Positions 10,069 through 19,909 of a stretch of DNA of 64,000 nucleotides are shown here, one piece after another; position 1 is the first letter of the stretch; every line of letters starts with the position of its first letter. The position numbers and the translations under genes are program-made. Below the pieces are notes generated by a model. The model did no database searches. It was not told the DNA's origin and saw only the letters and a list, made by a program, of their open reading frames with translations. Source of the stretch: Planctomycetota bacterium (GTDB lineage Bacteria > Planctomycetota > Phycisphaerae > Phycisphaerales > UBA1924); NCBI GenBank assembly GCA_020831805.1, contig JAFIFX010000008.1, positions 1 to 64,000 of the forward strand. The letters are read 5' to 3'.

Positions 10069-10159
10069 CCTTCGCGACCTTCGAGAACTTCGCGTTAAAA
10101 AACCTCTTCCCCCCTCCGCGGCCTCTGCGTGATCTCCGCGTTCTCTGCGTACCTCCGGA
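10069..10159. repeat. Periodic ACGCAGAG/ACGCGGAG-type repeat
   Basis: Read on the minus strand this is a run of degenerate 9-10-base units (ACGCAGAG, ACGCGGAG, TCACGCAGAG, CCGCGGAGG). A second part follows a T-run, with CGCGAAG, TCTCGAAGG and TCGCGAAGG. Similar short-period elements are scattered in many bacterial genomes and give false Arg/Asp/Glu-rich open frames. It fills the gap between rtcB and the DUF1801 gene. Confidence 0.6.
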
Positions 10160-10189
10160 AAAAGAGATCTCACGGACCTCGTGCATCGC

Positions 10190-11605
10190 TCAATCCTCCG
10201 CCTTCTCCCCGTCCGGCGCCATCTTCACCAGCTTCGGGTCGAACCGCGCCACCGGCTCAACCAGGTCCTGTTGCAGCGCGATCACCCGCCGGATGTCCTT
10301 GTACACCCCGGGGTTCTCATCGATCCCCGCCGAGATCACCGTGACCCCGCGCTCCTTGAGCAGTTCACGGACGCCCGCCCAGCGGAAGGTGTTCTTCGCC
10401 GCCGTGCGCGACATCAGCCGCCCGGCCCCGTGCGACGCCGACGACAGCGAGCCCGCCCCGTCCTTGCCCACCACGATGAACGCCGGGTCGGCCATCGACC
10501 CCGGGATCACACCGAGCACCCCCACGCCCGCCGGCGTCGCCCCCTTGCGGTGCACGATCAGCGTCTCCTCCACGCCGTCGACCTCGTGGGTTTCCTCCCA
10601 CGCGAAGTTGTGGTGGTTCTCGACGCCCGCGATGACCTCGGCGCCGAGGTTCCTTGCGATGTGGCGGTGGATGCACGCGTGGTTCGCGCTCGCGTAGCGT
10701 CCCATCAGGTTCATCGCGTCCCAGTACTCGCGACCCGCATCCGAGTCCATTTCCAGCCACGCCAGGTGCCGGTGCTGCTTGTCCAGGTCCGGGTGCGTCT
10801 GCATGGCGATACGCGAGTAATGGTCGCACACCGCCGCCCCCGTGCCGCGCGAGCCCGAGTGCGACATCAGCGCGAGGTACCGCCCCGCCCCGATCCCCAG
10901 CGGGTGGTCCCCATCCCCCTCCTCCACCGTCAGCACCCCGAACTCCACGAAGTGGTTGCCCGACCCCGACGAGCCGAGCTGCGCGTGCGCCTTGTCCTTG
11001 AGCCGCTGGGTCACCGGCGACACCCGCCAGTCGTCATCCATCACATCGTGCTCGCGCTTCTCGGCGAACGCCGCCCCCATCCCGAACCTGGTCTCCGCCT
11101 CGATCGCGTCGGTCAGCCGCCCGCGCCCCGCGTCCGAATCCAGCAGATCCACCGGCAGGTCCAGCACCGTCACCTTAATGCGGCAGGCGATGTCCACCCC
11201 CACCGCGTACGGGATCACCGCCCCCCTGGTCGCCAGCACGCCCCCGATGGGCAGCCCGTAGCCCACATGCGCATCGGGCATCAGCGCCGCCGCCACCGAG
11301 ATCGGCAACTCGCACGCCCGGCGCGCCTGGTCCACCGACTGCTGATCGATGTCCTCCCCCACCCGGCCCCAGATCTTCAGCGGCGCCGGCTCGTCCCGCA
11401 GCACCGCCGGCGGCGCCCCGATCACAGCCTCGGCTACCGGCCCCCACACCGGGTCATCCGCCATCGACCCGGGGTCCGCGAGCACCCGGCGCACCGCCTC
11501 CCTCGCCGCGTCCCGATCGGGCCGGTGCGTCTTGAACACGCCCACCGCCGCCCGCAACGCCGCGTCCTGAGTCAGGCCGAGATTGATCAACTCACGCTTC
11601 TTCAT
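10190..11605 (-). CDS. rtcB: RtcB family RNA-splicing ligase
   Basis: A 471-residue GTP-dependent RNA ligase that joins 2',3'-cyclic phosphate or 3'-phosphate ends to 5'-OH ends. Conserved blocks are PDAHVGYGLPIGG, PYAVGVDIAC (metal-binding Asp and Cys, about D138 and C141), GSSGSGNHFVEF, HSGSRG, ENHHNFAWEE, RKGATPAG with IPGSMAD, and SHGAGRLMSR (the His that is guanylylated). The start at 11605 (MKKRELINLG) is chosen because the upstream frame runs into palindromic repeats. No archease, RtcA or PrfH gene is nearby, so its role (tRNA repair or rescue of cleaved RNA) cannot be told from context. Confidence 0.93.
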   Translation of the reverse strand: MKKRELINLGLTQDAALRAAVGVFKTHRPDRDAAREAVRRVLADPGSMADDPVWGPVAEAVIGAPPAVLRDEPAPLKIWGRVGEDIDQQSVDQARRACELPISVAAALMPDAHVGYGLPIGGVLATRGAVIPYAVGVDIACRIKVTVLDLPVDLLDSDAGRGRLTDAIEAETRFGMGAAFAEKREHDVMDDDWRVSPVTQRLKDKAHAQLGSSGSGNHFVEFGVLTVEEGDGDHPLGIGAGRYLALMSHSGSRGTGAAVCDHYSRIAMQTHPDLDKQHRHLAWLEMDSDAGREYWDAMNLMGRYASANHACIHRHIARNLGAEVIAGVENHHNFAWEETHEVDGVEETLIVHRKGATPAGVGVLGVIPGSMADPAFIVVGKDGAGSLSSASHGAGRLMSRTAAKNTFRWAGVRELLKERGVTVISAGIDENPGVYKDIRRVIALQQDLVEPVARFDPKLVKMAPDGEKAED

Positions 11606-11611
11606 ACCAAA

Positions 11612-11690
11612 GGGTGCCACGGCTTGTCCCGCAGGGCAAGCTGTGTTCGACACACTGGGTGCCACGGCTTGACCCGCAGGGCAAGCCGTG
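11612..11690. repeat. REP-like palindrome, family B, two tandem copies
   Basis: Copies at 11612-11645 and 11657-11690, offset by 45 bases. Each starts GGGTGCCACGGCTTG, has a CCCGCAGGG centre and ends CAAGC(C/T)GTG, so CACGGCTTG pairs with CAAGCCGTG. A third copy, inverted, is at 21433-21465. The pair lies between the prolyl oligopeptidase stop and the rtcB start. Confidence 0.65.
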
Positions 11691-11701
11691 CTCCGCGTCC
11701 C

Positions 11702-13885
11702 TCACTCCATCTCCATCCCGAGCTGCCACATCATGAACAGCCGCTGATCGGCGATGTCCCGGATCTGGATGTGCCGCGGCTTGCCGGCGCCGTGGCCCGA
11801 ATCCCGGTCCACCCACACCAGCACGGGCCGCTCATCCGGATCGCTGGCCGTCGCCGCCTGGAGCGCCGCGCCCATCTTCCGGGCGTGCAGCGGGTGGGTG
11901 CGCGCGTCGTTCTCGCCCGCCGTCAGCAGCACCGCAGGATACTTCACCCCCGGCCGGATGTTGTGGTACGGCGAGTACGCCCGGATGAACCCGAACTGCT
12001 CGGGGTCCTCCGCCGTGCCGTACTCCGGCACCCAGTACCGCGCCATCAGGAACTTCTCGAACCGCAGCATGTCCAGCAGCGGCACCGCCGAGATCGCCGC
12101 CGCGAACAGGTCGGGGCGCTGCACCACCGCCGCCCCCGTCAGCAGCCCGCCGTTCGACCCGCCCACGATCCCCAGCCGGCGCGGGCTGGTGTACCCCTCG
12201 CGGATCAGGAACTCCGCCGCCGCGATGAAGTCGTCGAACACATTCTGCTTGTTCTCGAGCATCCCGGCCTCGTGCCACGCCTTGCCGAACTCCCCGCCCC
12301 CGCGCAGGTTCGCCACCGCGTACACCCCGCCCCGCTCGAACCACGGGTACATCGTCGAGTTGAACCCGGGCGTCTGCGAGATGTTGAACCCGCCGTACCC
12401 GTACAGGATCGTCGGGTTCGACCCGTCCAGCTCGATGTCGTCGCGATGCACCACGAACATCGGAACCTCCGTCCCGTCCTTCGAGCTGTACCACACCTGC
12501 CGGACCACGATCCGCGAGGGGTCCACCGGCACATCCGGCCGCGCCCACAGCGAACGCCCGCCCGTCGCCAGGTCCACCCGGTAGATCGACCGCGGCATGT
12601 TAAAGCTCGAGAACGCCAGGAACGCCTCCGTCCGATCGTCCGAGGCCGACAGCGCCGCCGACCCGATCCCCGGCAGTTCCAGATCCCCCTTCCGCGCCCC
12701 GTCGTACCCGAACAACGAGATCCGCGTCCGCGCGTTCTCGAGGTAGTTCGCCGCGATGATCCCCCGCGCGAACGACGCGCCGCTGAGCACCAACTCATCG
12801 TGCTCCGCGATCACATCCTTCCACGCGCTGATCCCGGGGTTGGTCAGGTCCACCTCCACCACGCGCCCGTTCGCGGCCCCGAACGAGGTCTGCATGTACG
12901 CCCGGTCCCCGCTGAAATGGATCCCCCCGACCCGCCCGCTCTGCCCGCGGACCATCTCCACCAGCTCCAGTTCGCCCCCGCGCCGCCACGCCGCCAGGTC
13001 CGCGGCCCACAGGTCCATCGAGCTCGTCCCCGTCCAGTACCCCACGACGATCCACCGCCCGTCGTCGGAGACCGACGCCGACGGCCCCCAGGTCGTTTTC
13101 AGCCGCTGCAGCCGCGCGTCGTCGTAGCCCGCGTCCCCATAGAAAAACCCGATGTCCCGCTGCCGGAACAGCACCCGGTCCTGCGTGTGGTGCGTGCCGA
13201 TCACATGGTGCCGGTAGATCCCCGAGTACGGGTCATCCAGCGACTCCAGCGCGCGATAGACGAACCCCTTCCCGTCCGGGTCCCACGCCGTCAGGCTCAC
13301 CTTGCCGGGGATCTCGTCCGCCAACCAGGTCCCGCTGTCCACATCCATCAGATACAGCGTCGAGTTCTCGTCACCAGCCCGGTACATCCCGAACGCGAGC
13401 ATCGACCCGTCCCGGTTCGGGCTCGTCCACGAGATCGTCGTCAGCCCCGTCGGGTCGATCCGGTTTGGGTCCAGCAGCAGCCGCTCATCGCCGTCCAGCC
13501 CCTCGCGCATGTAGTGCAGCGACTGGTTCTGCGTCCCTTCCCGGCGCGAATAGAAGTACCGGTTCCCGAACACCCGCGGCGTGCCGATCGCCGGAACCTC
13601 CAGCAACTCCGAGATCCGCGCCTCCAACGCCCCCCGCCCCGGCAGCCCGTCCAGCACCGACCGCGTGTAGGCGTTCTGCGCGTCCGTCCACGCTGCCACC
13701 TCCTCGGTCATCCGCCCCATGTTCGCCGGATCGGAGTTGTCCCCCTCCAGCCACTGGAACGGGTCCACGATCTCCACCCCGTGGTACAGGTCCGTCACCG
13801 GCCGCTGCTCCGTCGCCGGCGGCCCCGCCACCGCCCACGAACCGACCACCGCCACGCCAACCACCGCCGACATCCGTGCAATCAT
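11702..13885 (-). CDS. Exported prolyl oligopeptidase (family S9A)
   Basis: About 727 residues from the ATG at 13885, which has AAGGA 8 bases upstream. A signal peptide (MIARMSAVVGVAVVGSWAVAG) precedes DLYHGVEIVDPFQWLEG, the S9A N-terminal hallmark. A seven-bladed propeller region follows, then the alpha/beta-hydrolase domain with nucleophile GGSNGG, acid D in GENDARTHP and catalytic His in DSGHGAGK. It should cut short peptides after proline outside the cytoplasm. The open frame extends to 14107, but that part runs over two inverted repeats and the promoter of the divergent gene. Confidence 0.93.
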   Translation of the reverse strand: MIARMSAVVGVAVVGSWAVAGPPATEQRPVTDLYHGVEIVDPFQWLEGDNSDPANMGRMTEEVAAWTDAQNAYTRSVLDGLPGRGALEARISELLEVPAIGTPRVFGNRYFYSRREGTQNQSLHYMREGLDGDERLLLDPNRIDPTGLTTISWTSPNRDGSMLAFGMYRAGDENSTLYLMDVDSGTWLADEIPGKVSLTAWDPDGKGFVYRALESLDDPYSGIYRHHVIGTHHTQDRVLFRQRDIGFFYGDAGYDDARLQRLKTTWGPSASVSDDGRWIVVGYWTGTSSMDLWAADLAAWRRGGELELVEMVRGQSGRVGGIHFSGDRAYMQTSFGAANGRVVEVDLTNPGISAWKDVIAEHDELVLSGASFARGIIAANYLENARTRISLFGYDGARKGDLELPGIGSAALSASDDRTEAFLAFSSFNMPRSIYRVDLATGGRSLWARPDVPVDPSRIVVRQVWYSSKDGTEVPMFVVHRDDIELDGSNPTILYGYGGFNISQTPGFNSTMYPWFERGGVYAVANLRGGGEFGKAWHEAGMLENKQNVFDDFIAAAEFLIREGYTSPRRLGIVGGSNGGLLTGAAVVQRPDLFAAAISAVPLLDMLRFEKFLMARYWVPEYGTAEDPEQFGFIRAYSPYHNIRPGVKYPAVLLTAGENDARTHPLHARKMGAALQAATASDPDERPVLVWVDRDSGHGAGKPRHIQIRDIADQRLFMMWQLGMEME

Positions 13886-13959
13886 GGGGAGTTTCCTTCT
13901 CATTCTACATGGGCCCGTCGCCCGCATGATACCACGAGCCATGCCAGCCGTTGCACGCC

Positions 13960-13994
13960 GCCGGCCTGGCCGACCAGTGGCCGACCAGGCCGGC
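13960..13994. repeat. Inverted repeat with nested direct repeat
   Basis: GCCGGCCTGG (13960-13969) and CCAGGCCGGC (13985-13994) form a perfect 10-bp stem. The centre holds two tandem copies of TGGCCGACCAG. A TTTTT run follows 8 bases later on the plus strand. It lies in the gap between divergent genes. Confidence 0.5.
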
Positions 13995-14014
13995 AACGCC
14001 ACTTTTTCGCCCCG

Positions 14015-14046
14015 ATGTCCACGATCGTGCGCTGTTTCGTGGACAT
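14015..14046. promoter_or_regulatory. Perfect 10-bp dyad, possible operator
   Basis: ATGTCCACGA (14015-14024) and TCGTGGACAT (14037-14046) are exact inverted repeats 12 bases apart. The dyad ends 14 bases before the TTGAAC -35 box of the downstream gene and lies 130 bases upstream of the divergent oligopeptidase start. The geometry suits binding by a dimeric regulator. Confidence 0.4.
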
Positions 14047-14060
14047 ACCCCCTTTCCCTC

Positions 14061-14088
14061 TTGAACCCCGCCCGCGGCGTGATACCTT
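14061..14088 (+). promoter_or_regulatory. Promoter of the HTH-like gene (leaderless geometry)
   Basis: TTGAAC (14061-14066), a 16-base spacer and TACCTT (14083-14088), then CGCGCC and the ATG at 14095. The transcription start should fall at or beside the start codon. Confidence 0.5.
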
Positions 14089-14094
14089 CGCGCC

Positions 14095-14673
14095 ATGACC
14101 ACCACACAAACCCACCGGATCGAAAAGTCGCTCACCCAGCTCCGCAACACCGCCCCGCGCCCCGCCAGCCCCCCCCGCCCCGCCGCACCGCCCCCGGTCG
14201 ACCCGGCCAGGCCGCTGGCCGGCATCGACCCCGAGCGCCTGTGTGAACTCCGCGACGACCTGCTCGAGGACTGGGACTGCCCCACCATGACCGACCTCGG
14301 CCTCTGCCGCGCCCACGGCCTGACCCTCAAGCAGGTCCGCGCCATCGCCGAGACCCCCGAGTTCCAGGACGCGCTCGAAGACCTCCGCGTCATCCGCGCC
14401 ATGCGCCGCGAGCCCGTCCACGCCCGGACCGTCGCGCTCGCCGTCGACCGGCTCAGCCACATCGCCAACCACGAGCCCACCAGCGCCACCTACGCCAAGG
14501 AGATCCGCCTCGCCGTCAAGCACCTCCTGACGATCGTCCCAAAGACTGAGCCGCGGGATTCATCCCGCGCGGACCCCGCGCCTCCCATACCCCCCGCGCA
14601 CCCCACACAACCAAAACAAAGCCCACCCCTCCCCGGCCGCCCCGCCGACCCCCATCCCCGGCAACCGGCCTGA
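14095..14673 (+). CDS. Hypothetical protein with HTH-like segment
   Basis: A 192-residue protein I cannot place in a family. The N terminus is Pro/Ala-rich. The middle (about 45-150) is charged and helical: RLCELRDDLLEDWDCPT and MTDLGLCRAHGLTLKQVRAI resemble a helix-turn-helix as in small DNA-binding or terminase-small-subunit-like proteins. AVDRLSHIANHEPTSATYAKEIRLAVKHLL follows in separate helices. From about residue 152 the frame reads through a REP-like palindrome into a Pro-rich tail that is probably not an original part of the protein. There is no signal peptide and no Shine-Dalgarno, and the -10 box is 6 bases from the ATG. Confidence 0.6.
   Translation: MTTTQTHRIEKSLTQLRNTAPRPASPPRPAAPPPVDPARPLAGIDPERLCELRDDLLEDWDCPTMTDLGLCRAHGLTLKQVRAIAETPEFQDALEDLRVIRAMRREPVHARTVALAVDRLSHIANHEPTSATYAKEIRLAVKHLLTIVPKTEPRDSSRADPAPPIPPAHPTQPKQSPPLPGRPADPHPRQPA
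14547..14573. repeat. REP-like palindrome, family A, copy 2
   Basis: TGAGCCGCGGG, ATTCAT and CCCGCGCGG repeat the arrangement at 9432-9468. The loop-proximal base pair differs but is still complementary (GGGAT/ATCCC here, GGGCT/AGCCC there). The TGA is out of frame with the gene that runs through it. Confidence 0.6.
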
Positions 14674-14845
14674 GAACACCAGACACCCGCGCCTGTTCGC
14701 CCTCCACGGCGGCGACGAAGGCCGGGGCCGAGTGATGCTCGCGGTGACCGACAGGTCCCTTCGTGCGCCTCTTTCTTGCCCCGAGGCTGATACCGTTCGC
14801 GCACCACGAAACCCGTCGTCAGCCGCAGTACTGGAGACAACGCAA

Positions 14846-15745
14846 GTGGCCGACTACAAAGCACTGATCCAGGCCCTCTCCGACCGGCACAACCGGGCCG
14901 AGGCCGTCACATCGGCCATGGCGATCATCGAAGCCGGGATCGATCCGAACTGGATCGACCCGGACCGCGACACATCCCTGCTCGAGGTCGCGGTGGAAAA
15001 GTCTTGCTGGGAGGCGGCCATACGGTTGATCGAACTCGGGGCCCGTGTTCGCGACTGCGACACCGATTCGTTCAGCACGCTGGAGTGGGCGGGCTTGTAC
15101 GGCCCAAGGCAGGTTGTCGAAGCCCTGCTCCGAACGGGCGCTTCCTGGGAAAAACTGATCCGCCGGGAGGAAGGCCACGGATTCCCCGCCGAATGCAACG
15201 CGCCGTACATGGACGATCGGTCCTACCTCCGAACTTCCTGCGGGATCATCGTCGAACTCATCGAGAACCGTGACTTCGAGCGGCTCGGCTGGCTCTGGGA
15301 GCTGGGCGTCAGCCGCCTGCTCGATGTCTTCGACGAGTCGTTGGGCTGGACGCCGCTGATGCACACCGCTGAGCATCGGGACCACGAAGGCGCCGCATGG
15401 CTGATCGATCGCGGCGCCTGGGCGAATCCGGTCAGCGCGTTCGACCTGAGCTTCACACCCTTGGACCGGGCCGTGATGAACCGCGACATCGAGATGGCCC
15501 GGCTGCTGCTCAGCGCGGGGGCCAATCCAAACATTCCGACCTGGATGCATGTCACAGCCGTCGAGCGAGCGATCCAGCAATGCGAAGACGAATCGGATGA
15601 TGCGTCCGAGCAGATCGATCAGCAAATCCGTTCGCTGCTGGAAGAGGCTTGCAAGCGTTTCGAAGCGCCGAAGTGGCCGAACGGCACGAGCCCCGCCGAA
15701 TGGCCCCCCAAGGAACGCATCGCCTGGGACGACAAGGCCGATTGA
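14846..15745 (+). CDS. Ankyrin-repeat protein
   Basis: About 299 residues from the GTG at 14846, which has GGAG 9 bases upstream. A longer ATG start at 14732 is possible but adds a sequence with no repeats. Ankyrin-like helical pairs run through the protein, for example TSLLEVAVEKSCWEAAIRLIELGA, WTPLMHTAEHRDHEGAAWLIDRGA and FTPLDRAVMNRDIEMARLLLSAGA in successive modules. Such repeats bind proteins. There is no enzymatic domain or signal peptide. G+C is somewhat lower than in its neighbours. It converges on the ABC ATPase gene. Confidence 0.75.
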   Translation: MADYKALIQALSDRHNRAEAVTSAMAIIEAGIDPNWIDPDRDTSLLEVAVEKSCWEAAIRLIELGARVRDCDTDSFSTLEWAGLYGPRQVVEALLRTGASWEKLIRREEGHGFPAECNAPYMDDRSYLRTSCGIIVELIENRDFERLGWLWELGVSRLLDVFDESLGWTPLMHTAEHRDHEGAAWLIDRGAWANPVSAFDLSFTPLDRAVMNRDIEMARLLLSAGANPNIPTWMHVTAVERAIQQCEDESDDASEQIDQQIRSLLEEACKRFEAPKWPNGTSPAEWPPKERIAWDDKAD

Positions 15746-15770
15746 CTGCCCAGCCCCCCCAGCCCCCGCA

Positions 15771-16739
15771 CTACCCCACCAACCCCTTCGTTAACCGCAT
15801 GAACGCCGTCTCCAGGTTCACCGGCTCTTCCTGGAAGTGCGTCACCCGGAAGCCGTTGTTGATCAGCACATTGGGGATGTCCGTAAACCCGCCCCCCGAC
15901 TGATCGTCGTACACCACATGGATCAGCCGCTCCGCGCCGCCGCTCGACGCCGTCCCGTCCCCCAGCACCACCTTCGACTCGCGCACGCCGGGCATCGTCC
16001 CCAGCACCTGGCACGCCGCCTCCATCCGCTCGGCCACGCCGACATGGATCACATGCCCCACCTTGGCCCGCTTGAGGATCTCGTTGACCGAACCCGAGAA
16101 CAGCAGCTCCCCCCGCTCGATGATGCCCACCGTGTTGCACAGCTCGGCCAGCTCATGCAGGATGTGGCTGGAGATCAGGATGGTCTTGCCCATCCGCTTG
16201 AGTTCCTTGAGCAGCTCGCGGATCTCGATGCGCGCCCGCGGGTCCAGGCCCGACGCCGGCTCGTCCATCAGCAGCACCTTGGGGTCGTGCAGCAGCACCC
16301 GGGCGATCGACAGCCGCTGCTGCATGCCCCGCGACAGGCTCGCCACCTCCGCCGTCTGCTTGTACGAAAGGTCCGTCAGCTCCAGCACATCGTTGACGAC
16401 CTTCTTGCGCTGCATCCCGTTGATGTTGTACGCCGCCGCGAAGAACTCGAGGTACTCGTGCACCACCATGTCCTGGTACGCACCCATGAAGTCCGGCACA
16501 TAGCCGATCAGCGGCCGGATCTGCCGGTTCTGGTACCCCACCGTCAGCCCCGCGATCTGCGCCTGCCCCGACGAAGGCTTGAGCAGCGTCGCCAGGATCT
16601 TGATCGTCGTCGTCTTCCCGGCCCCGTTCGGGCCGATGAACCCGAAGCAGTCCCCCTCGTTGATCGTCAGGTTCAACGCGTTCAACGCGACGAGGTCGTT
16701 GTAGCGCTTGGTCAGGTTGATCGTTTCGATCATCGGCAC
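15771..16739 (-). CDS. ABC transporter ATP-binding protein
   Basis: A 322-residue single-ATPase subunit. Walker A is GPNGAGKTT, the signature is LSRGMQQRLS, and Walker B with the catalytic Glu is VLLMDEPASGLDP. The C-terminal extension of about 90 residues resembles GldA/CcmA/NosF-type ATPases that pair with ABC-2 permeases. The GTG at 16739 follows GAGGA by 7 bases, and an internal ATG at 16733 is an alternative. A permease partner is expected just upstream, but that position is occupied by a homopolymer tract. A short open 3' end that overlaps this start (stop at 16730) may be what remains of it. Confidence 0.9.
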   Translation of the reverse strand: MPMIETINLTKRYNDLVALNALNLTINEGDCFGFIGPNGAGKTTTIKILATLLKPSSGQAQIAGLTVGYQNRQIRPLIGYVPDFMGAYQDMVVHEYLEFFAAAYNINGMQRKKVVNDVLELTDLSYKQTAEVASLSRGMQQRLSIARVLLHDPKVLLMDEPASGLDPRARIEIRELLKELKRMGKTILISSHILHELAELCNTVGIIERGELLFSGSVNEILKRAKVGHVIHVGVAERMEAACQVLGTMPGVRESKVVLGDGTASSGGAERLIHVVYDDQSGGGFTDIPNVLINNGFRVTHFQEEPVNLETAFMRLTKGLVG

Positions 16740-16800
16740 GGTTCATTCCTCACGCCAACGGGTTCATCCCGCCGCTCTGAAAGCACGGTCATCGGCATCG

Positions 16801-19464
<2,664 letters not shown>

Positions 19465-19574
19465 CTTGGGCGGTCTCCTGGCGGCCCGGCCCGGCCGGTG
19501 GGCCGGGTGGGCTGCTGCGGGATTGTACCGCCCCGTCGGATCCCGGCTTCAAGCGGGCAAGTCAGGGTCGGAAT

Positions 19575-19907
19575 ATGCCGATGGCACGGACAATGATGCT
19601 CTCGACGGACACGCTGATCTGGGTGATCCTGGCCGCGACCACCGCCGTCTGCGTGGTGTCGATGCTGGGCGTCTTCGCCAGCGTGATCCGGCACGAGACC
19701 GACCTGCACAACCTGCGCAACCGGGTGACCGAACTGCGGTACTCCTACACCCTCCAACTGGCCCGCATGCACGGGCACATCGAGGAGGAGGAAGAGGTCG
19801 GCGCCGTCGATGTGCTGGACGAGCACGGCAATGTCGAGGCCATCGAGGCCCTCGAGTTGGACGACGAACCGGCCGCGGCCGCCAGCCCGGCCCGGGCCGC
19901 GGCCTGA
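19575..19907 (+). CDS. Small single-pass membrane protein, function unknown
   Basis: 110 residues. One membrane segment at about 14-36 (IWVILAATTAVCVVSMLGVF) is followed by a heptad-like stretch (HETDLHNLRNRVTELRYSY). An acidic region (IEEEEEVGAVDVLDE) and an Ala-rich end follow. No family is recognised. It could be a small scaffold or a component of a membrane complex. It is divergent from the large membrane protein and converges on the M20 peptidase with a 2-base gap. Confidence 0.6.
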   Translation: MPMARTMMLSTDTLIWVILAATTAVCVVSMLGVFASVIRHETDLHNLRNRVTELRYSYTLQLARMHGHIEEEEEVGAVDVLDEHGNVEAIEALELDDEPAAAASPARAAA

Positions 19908-19909
19908 CC

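Noticed and set aside
10181-14098. Very long plus-strand open frame (over 1300 codons) opposite rtcB and the oligopeptidase
   Set aside because: It is the antisense shadow of two clearly recognised enzymes. It is rich in Arg, Pro and His as expected from high-GC antisense reading.
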